Positions 46,962 through 57,486 of a stretch of 64,000 bases of DNA are shown here, piece after piece. The notes beneath the pieces are model-generated. The model was not told where the DNA came from, searched no databases, and worked only from the letters and a program-made list of their open reading frames with translations. Origin of the DNA: Sphaerosporella brunnea. Lineage: Eukaryota; Ascomycota; Pezizomycetes; Pezizales; Pyronemataceae. The translations under genes were made by a program, and so were the position numbers. Numbering within the stretch: position 1 is the first letter of the stretch; every line of letters begins with the position of its first letter. The stretch covers positions 140,543 to 204,542 of the forward strand of contig VXIS01000051.1 of the NCBI GenBank assembly GCA_008704415.1, read 5' to 3'.

Positions 46962-48096
46962 TTAAAGCACGAAAGGTGACATATTTGCCTTTTTATCGTT
47001 TGCAACCGTTACCTCCGCACAATTTCCTATCGTGGAATCATGTGGGCTATTCGCATCTGTACTGATATCCCTTGCTTTTCGCTTGTGAATCTTGATACCC
47101 AGGTCGGGACGTGATCGATTGGGCTGTCCTAGAAAGGGATCGAATGCGGCCCGAGTATTCCTCACAAGGCCTTTTTGTAGCAATTCCTTCGTCTTTTCTC
47201 TAGCTTCCTGGCTTTTCAACTTGCGTTTCGTTTGTGTGGGGATCTGGTAGATGGTCCCGCAGATTCTCGAACGGCTTCAAATGAGCTTCAAAAATTTTCT
47301 GCTCATGGCTCGGATCGCCGAATATTATGGGTTTTGCTCGCTGTGCATCTTCAATAGTTCAATCAATAGGCCAGCACGGTCCCATATGGCTTTCGCTTCG
47401 GCAGCCTTTTCGTTCAGCACTTCACGCTCTGCCTTTTCCACCCATTAGCAAGGCTGCGGAGGTTGCGTGAATGCATTTAGATACCTACCCTGAAGACCCT
47501 TCGCATCTTGCGCAAGTGCTCGTACGGATCTGCCCATTGGCGATCACTGAGTTCTTTCAGCTCCGCTATTCGTGCCGCACCCTGCTTTACCACGGTTTTG
47601 TCCTCAACATTCATTTCTGCTCTCGCAAACGGATCCTCAAGAGTCGCCTTAGCTGGATCATGGATTTTGATGACGCCAGGCGCTAACTTGTCGTCTGCCG
47701 CTTTCTTCTTTGCACCCTCAGTGACCACGTATGAGGTGTTCTAGGGATCTGTGCGGATCTCTATCCACCCAGAACATACAGTGTGTCGCATGCAGAAGCT
47801 GAAGATAGGTGTTGAGAGTTGATTTCCGACTTTTTGCTTCTCCGTGTTGAAGCGAATGGCCTGCTCGATGTGGCCATCGCACGTCATGCAGAAAATGTTG
47901 AACGGCATCTCGAAGCGAACCATCTGCTTGTCGCCTTGAAATCCTGGTGGTTTTTTGCCATGAAGCTTGTTGCCTATCGTCTGTCCTTCGAATTCGGGCG
48001 GGATATATAGCCTGCGGGCTGTAGGTTTCAGACACATTAGATCTTGTGGATGAAGCTGGAAAAGGGGGGGGTTTACCCCATATTAAAGCCCTGCAT
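46962..48096 (-). pseudogene. CCDC130/Saf4-type (CWC16 family) splicing factor, 3' half apparently disrupted
   Basis: CWC16-family proteins (Yju2, Saf4/CCDC130) act in the spliceosome. ATG at 48096 gives MQGFNMG, the family start, then an intron (48014-48075) and RYIPPEFEGQ-like sequence. RFEMPFNIFCMTCDGHIEQA, FNTEKQKVGNQLSTPIFSF and IEIRTDP follow, with CMTC as one zinc pair. The partner position has C in HTVCSGWIEI and Arg-His where a second Cys is usual. A further intron (about 47723-47757) joins to NTSYVVTEG-like sequence, then KLAPGVIKIHDPAKATLEDP and DRQWADPYEHLRKMRR. Beyond 47490 the frame is broken: EREVLNEKAAEAKAIWDRAG is followed by stops, a second frame reads KIFEAHLKPFENLRDHLPDP, and a third gives TKRKLKSQEAREKTKELLQ to LVRNTRAAFDPFL, a typical Saf4 end. 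No plausible short intron joins these. Either real frameshifts or an unresolved gene model; I favour decay, moderately. Confidence 0.65.
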
Positions 48097-49152
48097 TTCT
48101 TTGGGTGTTGAGGTTGTATTCAAGCGAGTGACTGCGACGATAAAGCGATGAATGTGTTTGAGGAAGAGACGATTGGTGGGTTCGATAGATGGAGGTTAAC
48201 TACCGTAAAATCTCATATATGGTGCACCCATTTTTGAACTAGCGCAGTTTCATGAACTGCGCTAACCAGCTTTGAACTAGTCCAATATCAGATTGGGGTG
48301 CCGGCCAAAAAACAGCTCTTGCGTAACAAGTTGCACTTCAATCTTCGTTCCTAAAAAAAAACCAAACCCCATCATCTTCGTCATCAAACTCAGTGTCACT
48401 CAAAGCAGGAAAGAGATCCTGCACTACATAATTTCGCTTGACCCCTACAAGCCTGTCACTTCATCTGATGACTTGCGCAGGTTGCGCCGAGCCAGTCGAG
48501 TCGCCGCCCGTGAGCGAGTCGTCATCTGTGACCGGAGCTTTTTCAAGCGTTCAGGCGTTAGGAAAGACCTAGAAGTGAAAGAGCATCAAGAACTACCTAT
48601 CGCCTGCTTGCCAGCACGGCCTCTTGGCCGCCCTCTTCTATTTCCTCTCACCAGGGCTGATGAACCTCCCGCCGAGCCGGGCGAGTCGCCGCCCCTGAGC
48701 GAGTTGCCGCCCGTGAGTGAGTCGCCTGAATTTCTTTGGTGGTACAGCAGAGATTTGCTTCTTTCGAGGACCTGGTTTCCGTTTGGACTTTGGACATTGA
48801 GCTGAACACTGCTGTGGTTTGTCTTCAAGCGGTGCCGAGGCAGTTGTAAACTTGAAGGAAAATAGGAATTCTTTGGGAATTGCACTAGCAAAATTGGACA
48901 CAACAGATGGTATCGGGAAATATGTGTAGATCAAAATAATATGTAGTCTGTTACTGCTCAACTGTGCTGAAATGCATTCTCCTGTGAAGTGGAGTGACGT
49001 TGCAGCGCTAAGCCGCGCTACTAGACGAAAAAAAAAAGTATTCGGACACCTTGTGTAACAACCCCCAACCCGCGGGTATCCCACCAAAGCACAACAGCAC
49101 AAAAAAAAATCGTTAGCACAAATTTTTTATGCCTGAAGGGTTTCAACTGCTA

Positions 49153-51349
49153 CAGTAGAACCTCTCTATAAGAATACCTCGGGACCGGGAGGGCGTCGCC
49201 TTATATGGAGGTATTCTTACATAGAGGTTGGCTTGGCATATGAGTGATGACCAGTGATGCGGGGCGCTCTGGGGGGGCGAAGCGCTCTGGGGAGCGCTCT
49301 GGGGGGCGGGTGCACAATCCTCAACGTCCAAAGCGCACAGTTCTATAGTTTTGTCTAAGAGTACCTCTACACAACCCCCGAGCCAAAGAAATCCTCCAAA
49401 CGTGTCTGCTGCATACTGTTTGCCCCCCTCAGACGCCGACGACACATGTCTCCCTGTAAGGTCTTTAGAGCGCGGGTTACTTTTGGGTCCCGCTCTGTTG
49501 GATCCTGCTGCTCATCCCAAATCAAGACCCGCCCCAAAGACTCGGCAGCCTCGCGCAGTGTAATTCTGGGCTCTGGGGGTTCCCCATCCTCCTCTTCAGA
49601 AGCGCTATCCACCAAGGGTACTTCTTGATGAGTCGCAATAATGTGCGCCTGTTTGTGTTAGTAGCTGTTAGAAAAAAAAGTAGTAGGAGCCAAACCTCAA
49701 TATCGTCGGGTGAATCTTAAATTTCCTCCTCAACCGGGTTGAGAAAATTTGAAATACTCATAATGTTGCTGCTTTGCCAGTTGTACCGCCGGAGGTAGCT
49801 GAAGGAAGCAAACACCTTGACTGTGCTCTTCAAAAAACAATTGAAGATGGTAGAATCCGTGATGTCATGCTTCCAGCTAGCAACGGCCTATCGAATTGCT
49901 TGCAAGACGTTAACCTTAGGGACCGGTTATGGAAACCATAGGTATCGAGCTGTTCAATTTGCCAGGCAAGGAAGCGATTGCGAACAGGGGCTTTCCATGT
50001 ACGAATAATTCCTTGATCATCCGGCTGATAGTGAGAGGTTGTATTTTCCGGGAGCCAAACAACGTGGATGTTGGACAACCCAGTAACACCACCAAGCTGT
50101 TCCACGGCGGCTATGTGGGCGGAAAAGTTATCCATCAACAAAGTAATTTTGCGGTTTTGTTTGATCATGCGGCAGTTGATGTGCGTAAGGAATTCAATCA
50201 TGATGTCTGTCCGCATCTATGCTCTTTTGTTGGCTTGATAGAAACAGCCCAGGAAGTTAAAACGGATGTTTTTGAAGCAACGAGGATTGAGCGCGGAGCC
50301 AATTACCCAGAGTGGATATCTTTCTGAACAGTCACCGTTTGCGGTAACGAGGACGGTTAGGCGTGCCTTAACTTTTTTTTTCCCCCTATCTGCTCTGTTG
50401 CAAGACCCCGCTCAGGCTCCATTTGAAAGTAGTAGCCCGTCTCGTCAGCGTTAAAAATATTACGCAGCTCGTACTCCGAAAGAATGCAGCGTATCTCGTG
50501 CATCTGCTCTTCGGATTCTGCAATCGGAGCGCTGCCTGCTTTGCCGTGTTGACGATATTCCTTGACACCGTATTGTTGTTTCCAACCATCAAGCCAACCG
50601 TTTGAAAATTTGGGCATTTGTTCTCCCGGGTACAGCTTTGGGAAGAGGTTTTCGGCTTTGGCACATAAAATAAGACCAGTTATTGTTGTGTGCTTCTCAA
50701 CAGTTTTCATCCATAGATAGAGTGCATCGTGCAGGCGCGAAAATTGTACGAAGCGGTGATGCTGATGGCCGAGGTTACGTGAGAAAACATACTCCAACAA
50801 TTTGTTCATAATTTTATAAAGCGTCGACTGACTGACAGTCTACCTCCGTTGCCTTTATTAATTTATTAAACATGGCACGCACATCTGCCAAAGAGGGAAG
50901 TTCCTTTTGGGGGTGTTCTGACTCTCACCAATGTTTAATCTCCCGCCATTCTGGTTTGCGCCCATGCTTCTCCTCCAACTGATTGACAAACTCGCATATC
51001 TGCTTTTTTTCGCCGTCGCTCCAGTTCTGCCGTGTCTTTTTGGCCTTCATGTTGCACGAGGGGTGGTGATGGAAAGGAAAATGCTCGTTTGCCGCAACAC
51101 ACATGATGGGAAGGAGAATGCTCGCTCGCCACGGCACACAGATGATAAAAAGGACGATAATTGATTTTTCCCAGCACTGCTCAGCCGCACTTTTTATAAG
51201 AATACCATACAAATTTTTCGCGTTTTTATAAAGATATTCTAATAAAAAAAATATTCTTATTTCCCATACAAAACCGTCGGAACCGTGGCCTCGCAGCCTT
51301 ATACAGAGGTTATTCTTATAAGGGGTATCCTTATAGAGAGGTTTTACTG
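49153..51349 (-). mobile_element. Inner pogo/Tigger-like DNA transposon (2.2 kb)
   Basis: Ends CAGTARAACCTCTCTATAAG are inverted repeats of about 25 bases (49153 onward and up to 51349) with TA on each side (49151-49152, 51350-51351). CAGT-RAACCTC ends are characteristic of pogo/Tigger elements. It carries a relic transposase on the minus strand. Confidence 0.9.
49367..51050 (-). pseudogene. Pogo-type (CENP-B/DDE) transposase relic
   Basis: Read on the minus strand from ATG 51050: MKAKKTRQNWSDGEKKQICE (N-terminal helix-turn-helix) runs into a stop at IKHW-stop-ESEHPQ near 50937 and another about 50820. The CENP-B-type region follows: LFPKLYPGEQMPKFSNGWLD, WKQQYGVKEYRQHGKAGS. The DDE core shows IFNADETGYYF, LLMDNFSAH and PENTTSHYQPDDQGII, so the three acidic residues remain recognisable. 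After a broken stretch the C-terminus is recognisable in another frame (49367-49615): EQQDPTERDPKVTRALKTLQ, then NSMQQTRLEDFFG. The final Q-T-R-L-E-D-F-F fits a PCNA-interacting peptide (QxxLxxFF), known from Drosophila Pogo. Several stops and frame changes make it inactive. Confidence 0.85.
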
Positions 51350-51543
51350 TATCTCTTAATTTGAGGTTTCCTCCAAATTTTTTGAGTGAATTCCAGAGAA
51401 GTTATCGATCTTTTACTGCGTGGCTTGGCTGTGAGTGTCCGAATACTTTTTTTTTTCATCAGGTAGCGTGCTGACGGCTAAGTGCAGCAAAAACGGCACT
51501 ATTCCCAAAATGGGGTGTACCTAAAATATGAGATTTTACGGTA

Positions 51544-52105
51544 CAGTGATAGTAGGTAAAACTACCAAGGGTACAGCTGTAAGCCGGGTGCTTCCAAAAC
51601 AAATAGCAACTGGCAACACTACTACGATTGCTGCTATAGTGCAAGAGCCCTAAAACCATGACCTCTGTTAGTGGTTACCCAAGTCGGACAGGCGAGTGAT
51701 GAACGGTGAAACTCTAACGTCTGATATAAATGTGACAAAATTTCAGGAAAAAAATAAGACCCCGTTTGGGTGCCAGCCAGGAAAAAAATTGCAGTGATTT
51801 TCGCGCTTCGATTATTTCCACGCCTGCAAATTTCCACAGGTTTCCACAATCAATGGCTGTCGTCGTTGTTTAGGTGAACTGCCGTTTGGCAGCTGCCAGT
51901 GACATCACGTCTTGCGACACCAAAACCCATAGTCTCTCCACACAGCACACGTTTTCACGACAGTGCAAGGCATCCCCCATCCCCAATCGCCAGTTCGTCA
52001 AATAATACACCAGTGTGTAGGTGAAACACTGCGACTATCGCCGCAAATCCACTGCACGAAGAGAAGCGCCCCCACCGATTAGCTGTCGCCGAGCTATATC
52101 TTTCA
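51544..52105. other. Flank between transposon stack and next ORF
   Basis: No gene is supported. A T/A-rich interval with CAGGCGAGTGATGAA (51690), which resembles CAGGCGAGTGATGAA at about 100-114 upstream of HBS1; the shared 15-mer may be chance. Confidence 0.3.
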
Positions 52106-52575
52106 ATGCCCCGCAGCAAGCAAGCAAAGAGAGATGCAATGGAGCCTAGTACAGAGCCCAAAGAATCAAGCAGTGCCAGTGGGGAGGAGGAACCCAGCAA
52201 GTCTGAGCCTGAAAATGATAGCTACATGACCAACCCAAATACCAGTAGGGCTGGCCTGGAGAATAGTGAGGATAATGCGAACCGCGAAAACTTGAGGAAC
52301 AAAAAGGTGAAAGCTAAAGCAGAGGGAAAGGGGAAAACCATCGAAAAGGAGATAGAAAAACAGAATAAGAGTAAGTGTGAGGACAAGGGGGAGATGGCGA
52401 AGGCGGTAAAGGAGAGGAAAAGTGTGTTTAAAACTGAAAACATGGTAATCGCGTGTCTTTTAAAGACTACATCACATAATAAGACGCTACTTGCTGTGTA
52501 TTTAATTTGGACTGTACATAGGGTTCCTAATAAAGGGCGTTGGATTTTAACTAAGTTTAGCATTGTGGTGGATGA
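52106..52575 (+). CDS. Charged low-complexity ORF cut by a transposon insertion
   Basis: ATG at 52106 gives MPRSKQAKRDAMEPSTEPKE, a Ser/Glu/Lys-rich stretch (KAKAEGKGKTIEKEIEKQNK), then a more ordered part (ENMVIACLLKTTSHNKTLLA to PNKGRWILTKFSI). The frame runs into the terminal CGACTGTCACAGACACCC of the Mutator-like element at 52576, so the natural C-terminus is lost. The family is not recognised. Similar charged N-terminus plus short ordered part is common in lineage-specific fungal genes near transposons. Confidence 0.4.
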
Positions 52576-55500
52576 CGACTGTCACAGACACCCTTACACT
52601 TCAACTACGGTAAAGTATATCTATATAGAGTGAAGCCTTTACGACACTGTAAACGCTACGGCTTCTGCACAGCCACTGATCTCACTACCGCAAAGCTAAC
52701 CGTTTGAGACATCCCCGCTCACAGCCTTACCTTTTACTTCCTAGCTACATCAACGCTGATTGCCTTAGCCATATCCATGGCCCACCATCAGTTGTCTCCA
52801 CCCTTCAATAGCTGTAGTCGCGCTGCTGCAGCATCGCGATCATGCTCGCAATCCCTAACCCTTAGCAATGTCGTCCCTCTGCCCCTGATGTTGTCCTGTT
52901 CCCAGCATCGTCACTCGCAGCCATCGTCACGCGCATCGCATCGTCACTTCCAGTCGCCGTAGTCACTCTCAGCCGTCGTCACTCTCAGCCGTCGTCACTC
53001 CCAGCCGTCGTCACTCCCAGCGGCAATTACGCGTCCCTACCATCCATGGCTGATCAGCAAGAACCTGAGCATTGGTGCCACAGGTGCAACAGACATCTAC
53101 CCGTAACCGCTTTTCCCAAACCTTGGGGGAATTGTCATTGCTGCCGCGCAGGAGAACTCCGTCGACAGCATGAAAGAGCCATGCAGCGGCTCCAAAGTGG
53201 TAACACTACAGCACGCACTGTTCGAAGGGTCCGTCTCTACGACTGTTTGTCACTACCAGATACTGACCAGCTTGCTTGTCACTACCAGATGCGTAACACT
53301 CCTCCCAGGGTTTTGACTGAGTTTCCCATCGTCGATGATGTCGAATCATTCAGAGCTATACTCGGAGCAATTCTCAGCATGCACGCCCCATACCCGGAAT
53401 CCCGAAATAGACGACAAAAACCTCGCTCCTGAGGTCGACCCTACGGTATATCCAATCTGCGCCGGGAAATGGCAACTGGCTGGCCACTGTCAGCTCTACC
53501 TGTATGGTGACAATCTTCCATGCAATGTATCCCATCTTTTGGAGACGCTCATGAATGTAGTCAATTCAAAAGAAACAGAGCGGGAAATCACCTACTCCGT
53601 GATGTGGGAGATTTAGGATAGTGACTAATTCGCCTATGTCCATTCAACCACGACTACCTTGGGTAATGGTTTCACAGTGCATTTTGTCTGCTCCTCCAAT
53701 CTTGCCAGCAGAGATAAGGGCAATCCGGAACGGGATACCAGGGCACGCCCCGGGCGAATCCCTCGACAGGGAAACAGCAGAATGCGTGTTGATTACGGTG
53801 GCTCAATTGCTATTTCTGTCACTACCAACGGCATTGGCATCAACTACAAGCATCGCCCGATTCACCAGAGAGCAGCAGTTTTGAGGATAGATGAAGAACT
53901 GAAAGACATCATCCGAACTAAGCAGTTTGCTTCCGCACGTGAACTTCGTCGGTATCTGCAGCACGGCTTGCGGAATGAGACCCTCCATCAGTACACCGCT
54001 GCGTAGCTGTACTACTGGTGGGCTTTCTTCAACCAAAACAACTACTGCCGACATGAAGATGTGTTCATTTCTTGCGAAATGCTGCTTGCAGACCGTGATG
54101 AAAATGGGTTCAACCTAATACCTGCCCTTACCGAACAAGAAATTTCTTTGGCTTGGACCTTACCATTCTGGGATGACGATGTTGTCGACGTCACTACCAG
54201 TATGTCACTACCATTCTCTCCCCGTCGCTACCGTCCCTAACCTCCGTAACTACCATTCTATTGCTACCGTCACTACCATTCCCCCCCCCGTCGCTACCGT
54301 CACTAACTGAATCTAGTCCAAGAAATCTTTGTAGATGCCACCTACAAAACAAACCACCTTGGGTTCTACTCCGTTCTAGCTCAACGAATGTCCGTCTCCA
54401 TCCCACTATCCTATTAGCTTCTCAATACAAGCGGAGTCGCTGGCCCTCGGAAACGGACGGAACGTATTGCGCAGTAGTTTCAGTCCCTTCAATAGGCTGG
54501 TCTTCAACCGAGGTGGATCCTGACGGATAAAGATTTGGCTGAAGTTACGGCGTCTTGGGTGTCTGGCAAAATGCGAACCATCAACTCTGTCACTGACATG
54601 CCTATCGTTTAATCGAAAAGCGGCTGAAGCAAAAGTCAAAACGGAGGGCTGCTGTTGATGGTGGTAACAGGGCTGCTGTTGATGGTGGTGACAGGGCTGC
54701 TGTGGATGGTGGTGACAGTGACGAGAACCTGCCTGCGGACGTCGGTGATCATCAAGGCAAAGGGTTAGCAAACAATCTGCTTGCTACGGAAGCGATTCCC
54801 AAACACCTCGACTTCCTACACTCCGGGGCAGAATGGATCAATTTACATGACCCAAATGATTTTCCTGGCTATCGGCTGCTCAGTAATAATCAGATCAAGT
54901 GGCTTAAGGAGAAATGTCATCGTCACTTCACAGCGCATCCCTGGGTTCCCACTCGCGGTAGTGACGGAGCGACGCTTCCTGGCGTGACAGCTCCTCAGGA
55001 GGTGCTTCAATGCAGGCTCAAAATTCATTCCAATGCGGTGAGGCAGATATTGGCGTGGTGCAGGCAGGCAGGCTCGCCGGGGACATTTTGCTATCTGTGG
55101 GCCAATTGGTATTGTTGTGCCTTTGGTAATCTCGGACCCCGATGGGAGCTGGTCTTATTATCCTGGAAAGACTACATGCCGATATCCTCAACAACCATGC
55201 GCATCGAAGCGCATTAGAAGCATCTGAAGACCAGTTGCCTATATAATTTCAAGCGTGCCCGCCTGGATTTTCTGCTGGTGCTGCTGTGTGACAAGCTCTA
55301 TCCCAATATCCTTGACGATTGGAATTGCATTCTCAGTGGACGCCAGCCTCCCCGTCACTACCTTTCGCTTAAGAAGCGCTGGAAAGAGGCTGGTCTCCGT
55401 GTTGAGGACGATACTGAGGAGCGTTGTATCACTACGTACCGTATGGACCCTAACGCGAGGGTGTGTGGGTGTAGTGCCTACTGGAAGACCGGCATCAGGT

Positions 55501-56244
55501 TGTGTAAACATTTGATTAGTCAATTCGGCAAGGATCCTCGGCTGGGATACGCTACACCCCCACTCTTCCATCCTGACTTGGTTCAGCATGCTCTGCCTCC
55601 ATTGTGTACTGATTTACCACCGTTTGTGTTTCCAATCGTGCAACCAAGAAGACAACCAAGGCACCTCTTTTAACGTGACGAGACCCCTTCACCACCGCCC
55701 TCACGTTTACCTTCCCCTGCGCTCCCACCATCGCTACGGTCACACCGCCCCATCACTACCGCCGCCGTCACCACCGCCTCTGCTGTTACCACCGCCGCCG
55801 TCACTACTGCCGCCGTCACCACCACCGCCGCTGTCACTGCTGCAGAGACCTGCAATGGGTAGGTCGCTGCGGCATCGCAATGCCACTCCCGGTCCTGTCA
55901 CAAGGAAAAGAAAGGCCAGTCAACCAATCAGACTTACTCCACGTGTTCCGGTAAGCACTCCTAGCCAATCTCAAAAAGTGAATGAGGCGGCATGGCTGGC
56001 CGAAACTTCTATGGATATCACAGGAGAAGCCGACTACGACGGTAGCAATCAGGTTGACCTACCTGAATATCGGTTTGCCACTATCAAAGCTGCTGCGGTT
56101 TTGGCTGCGCAGGGTGATGCAAGACGTCAAAGGGAGCTAATCACCAGTGGTGATGTGAATATCGGACGCAACCTTCATTCTTCGCGGGTCCGCCTGCGAC
56201 CGCACGTGAACCGAGCTCCAAGGGGAACACAGTTTGATCCTTAA
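52576..56244 (+). mobile_element. Degenerate Mutator-like (MULE) element, copy 1
   Basis: The left end CGACTGTCACAGACACCC is shared with copy 2 at 60603. A coding relic begins MADQQEPEHWCHRCNRHLPV at 53046 with CxxC pairs. A long broken frame follows: LGNGFTVHFVCSSNLASRDK, GRIPRQGNSRMRVDYGGSIA, INYKHRPIHQRAAVLRIDEE. The MULE catalytic region appears as VDATYKTNHLGFYSVLAQ (about 54332) and LQPRWILTDKDLAEVTA (about 54502-54550). LDFLLVLLCDKLYPNILDDW precedes a SWIM zinc finger CGCSAYWKTGIRLCKHLI (about 55470-55520). A Pro/Arg-rich C-terminal part (55855-56244) ends RAPRGTQFDP. Many TAG stops (near 53616, 54004, 54415, 54470, 54494) and frameshifts make it dead. A KDZ element was considered but SWIM plus the DATY/TDKD motifs favour MULE. 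The right end was not found; 56244 marks the last coding relic. Confidence 0.78.
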
Positions 56245-56490
56245 ACCCCGCAGAGCCGCACCTTATGTCAACCGCGGAAAGCCACACCTTATTTCAACCG
56301 CGCAGAGCCGCAGCTTAGGTGGATTGTATTCACGGTATCACGGGAGGGTTAAGACTAGATAGGGTTCACTAGAAAAACAGTCACAGTTATGCAGTTGTCA
56401 GCTTAGTTGTCACACTCATGCAGTTGTCAGCTCAGTTGTCACACGCATGCAGTCGCCAGCTCAGTCGTCGCCACAGTTATGCAGTTGATA
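56245..56490. repeat. Short degenerate tandem repeats
   Basis: Two blocks: CAACCGCG-RAGCCRCACCTTA units of about 28 bases (56245-56315), and TTATGCAGTTGTCAGCTCAG-type units of about 30 bases (56390-56485). Confidence 0.6.
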
Positions 56491-56710
56491 AGGGACGAGT
56501 CTGATGCTTACCTGCCTAATTGGGTAAGCACCCGGGTTGGGAGGCTCCGGTACGAGTCTGACAATGTGATGATTACCTGCCTTATTGGGTTAGGAGGCTT
56601 GGCTACAATACCCATTCAGCAGCTTCGGCTATGGATGATCATCTGGCCTTTCATCGATGGACGACAACCTTGTTTGTTTATTTTTTGCACAACCCCGAAT
56701 TTCCGAAAGG

Positions 56711-56720
56711 GGATAAATAG
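56711..56720 (+). promoter_or_regulatory. TATA-like box before the KEN-motif ORF
   Basis: GGATAAATAG lies about 130 bases before ATG 56850 and is followed by a CT-rich tract, a promoter-like order for a fungal gene. Functional use is inference. Confidence 0.3.
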
Positions 56721-56760
56721 GACGCGTGCCTCTCTGCTCCCTCCTCCTTCTCTCCCAATC

Positions 56761-56846
56761 TCTTCGTCACTCCCAATCTCTTCGTCACTCCCAATCTCTT
56801 CGTCACTCCCAATCTCTTCGTCACTCCCAATCTCTTCGTCACTCCC
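56761..56846. repeat. 18-bp tandem repeat in the leader, four and a half copies plus
   Basis: TCTTCGTCACTCCCAATC repeats at 56761, 56779, 56797 and 56815, with a partial fifth unit that runs into ACG-ATG at 56850. If transcribed it forms a pyrimidine-rich leader. Confidence 0.88.
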
Positions 56847-56849
56847 ACG

Positions 56850-57218
56850 ATGGCCCGCTACAATCCTACAAAGCTTCAAAGGGCCTTGAAGCGGGCAGCC
56901 TACGCCGCGTTGGAAAACGAGGTTTCCAAGAAGCCACGCACGACCGTTCCACCTGCCCCCGAACCCCCCCGATCCAGCCCGTCTCCGCCTCCCCCACCAT
57001 CAGATGACGAGGATTTGGTCATCTGGGATTGTCCGTCTCCCCCACCAGCAGATCACCCGGATTTTGTCATCTGGGAAGATAAGGAGAACTGTGATCCCTT
57101 GGCCGATCTTGGACGTCGCCCTTTCCCCGGTCCTGGCCTTTCGCGACCTGCACTCACGGAACTGCCGATTCCTGTCCTCGAGGACATCGACCCCCCTCCT
57201 AAGACATCTCAACATTGA
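56850..57218 (+). CDS. Pro-rich short protein with KEN motif, unrecognised
   Basis: A 122-residue ORF with a basic helical N-terminus (RYNPTKLQRALKRAAYAALE) and SKKPRTTVPPAPEPP. Two similar blocks, DEDLVIWDCPSPPP and HPDFVIWEDKENCDP, share (D)xVIW and Pro runs. It ends with SRPALTELPIPVLEDIDPPP. The second block contains K-E-N, the degron recognised by Cdh1-activated APC/C, and RPALTEL has the R-x-x-L of a destruction box; both motifs are short enough to arise by chance. It sits between the MULE relic and the gypsy LTR, behind a TATA-like box and an 18-bp repeat leader, and is free of stops while its neighbours are riddled with them. Splice-donor-like GTACGTG at 57232 and GTAAGT at 57322 suggest further exons or untranslated exons. 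Function unknown; could be a gene carried by a transposon. Confidence 0.45.
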   Translation: MARYNPTKLQRALKRAAYAALENEVSKKPRTTVPPAPEPPRSSPSPPPPPSDDEDLVIWDCPSPPPADHPDFVIWEDKENCDPLADLGRRPFPGPGLSRPALTELPIPVLEDIDPPPKTSQH

Positions 57219-57486
57219 GTCATCGCATGGTACGTGTTTTTTCACTGCTCTCTTCTATCCTTTTTCGAATGAGAATCTAACTCAGTGCTCATTGGCAAAG
57301 ACGCGATCGAACGACCTGTAAGTTCCGTACTTTATCTATTCTCACATCTCCCTTCCCTTGAATACGAGGATTTAACTATGATAAGCTATATACGCGCTGT
57401 CACTACCAGCACCCACTGTCACTACCAGCACCCACTGTCACTACCAGTTGCACTCAGGACACACACCCAACCAACACCAAGGCTTC

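Larger units (their letters stand above)
49027..51457. mobile_element. Middle layer: perfect 23-bp inverted repeat (G-A10-GTATTCGGACAC)
   Basis: Bases 49027-49049 and 51435-51457 are exact reverse complements and lie between the outer and inner repeats. After subtracting the inner element only about 230 bases remain, so this would be a MITE. Target duplication is not evident, so it could also be a sub-terminal repeat of the outer element. Confidence 0.5.
48203..51541. mobile_element. Outer element of a nested stack (TACCGTAAAATCTCATAT ends, TA target)
   Basis: Left end CCGTAAAATCTCATAT at 48203 is repeated inverted at the right end (to 51541), followed inward by a related GGTRCACCC stretch. 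TA flanks both ends (48201-48202 and 51542-51543). Without the inner insertions it is about 0.9-1.1 kb and carries no clear transposase; an open frame on the minus strand (about 48640-48840) has a Lys/Arg/Pro-rich end (KSKRKPGPRKKQ). A Tc1/mariner/pogo superfamily non-autonomous element is inferred from TA and the repeats. Confidence 0.75.

Noticed and set aside
52576..56244. KDZ (Kyakuja-Dileera-Zisupton) assignment for the large relic
   Set aside because: SWIM finger CxC...CxH and the DATY/TDKD motifs fit Mutator-like elements better.
52577..57470. CRISPR-like spaced repeats (GTCACTACC units)
   Set aside because: Units are short, irregular and in a eukaryotic transposon relic; no constant spacer length.
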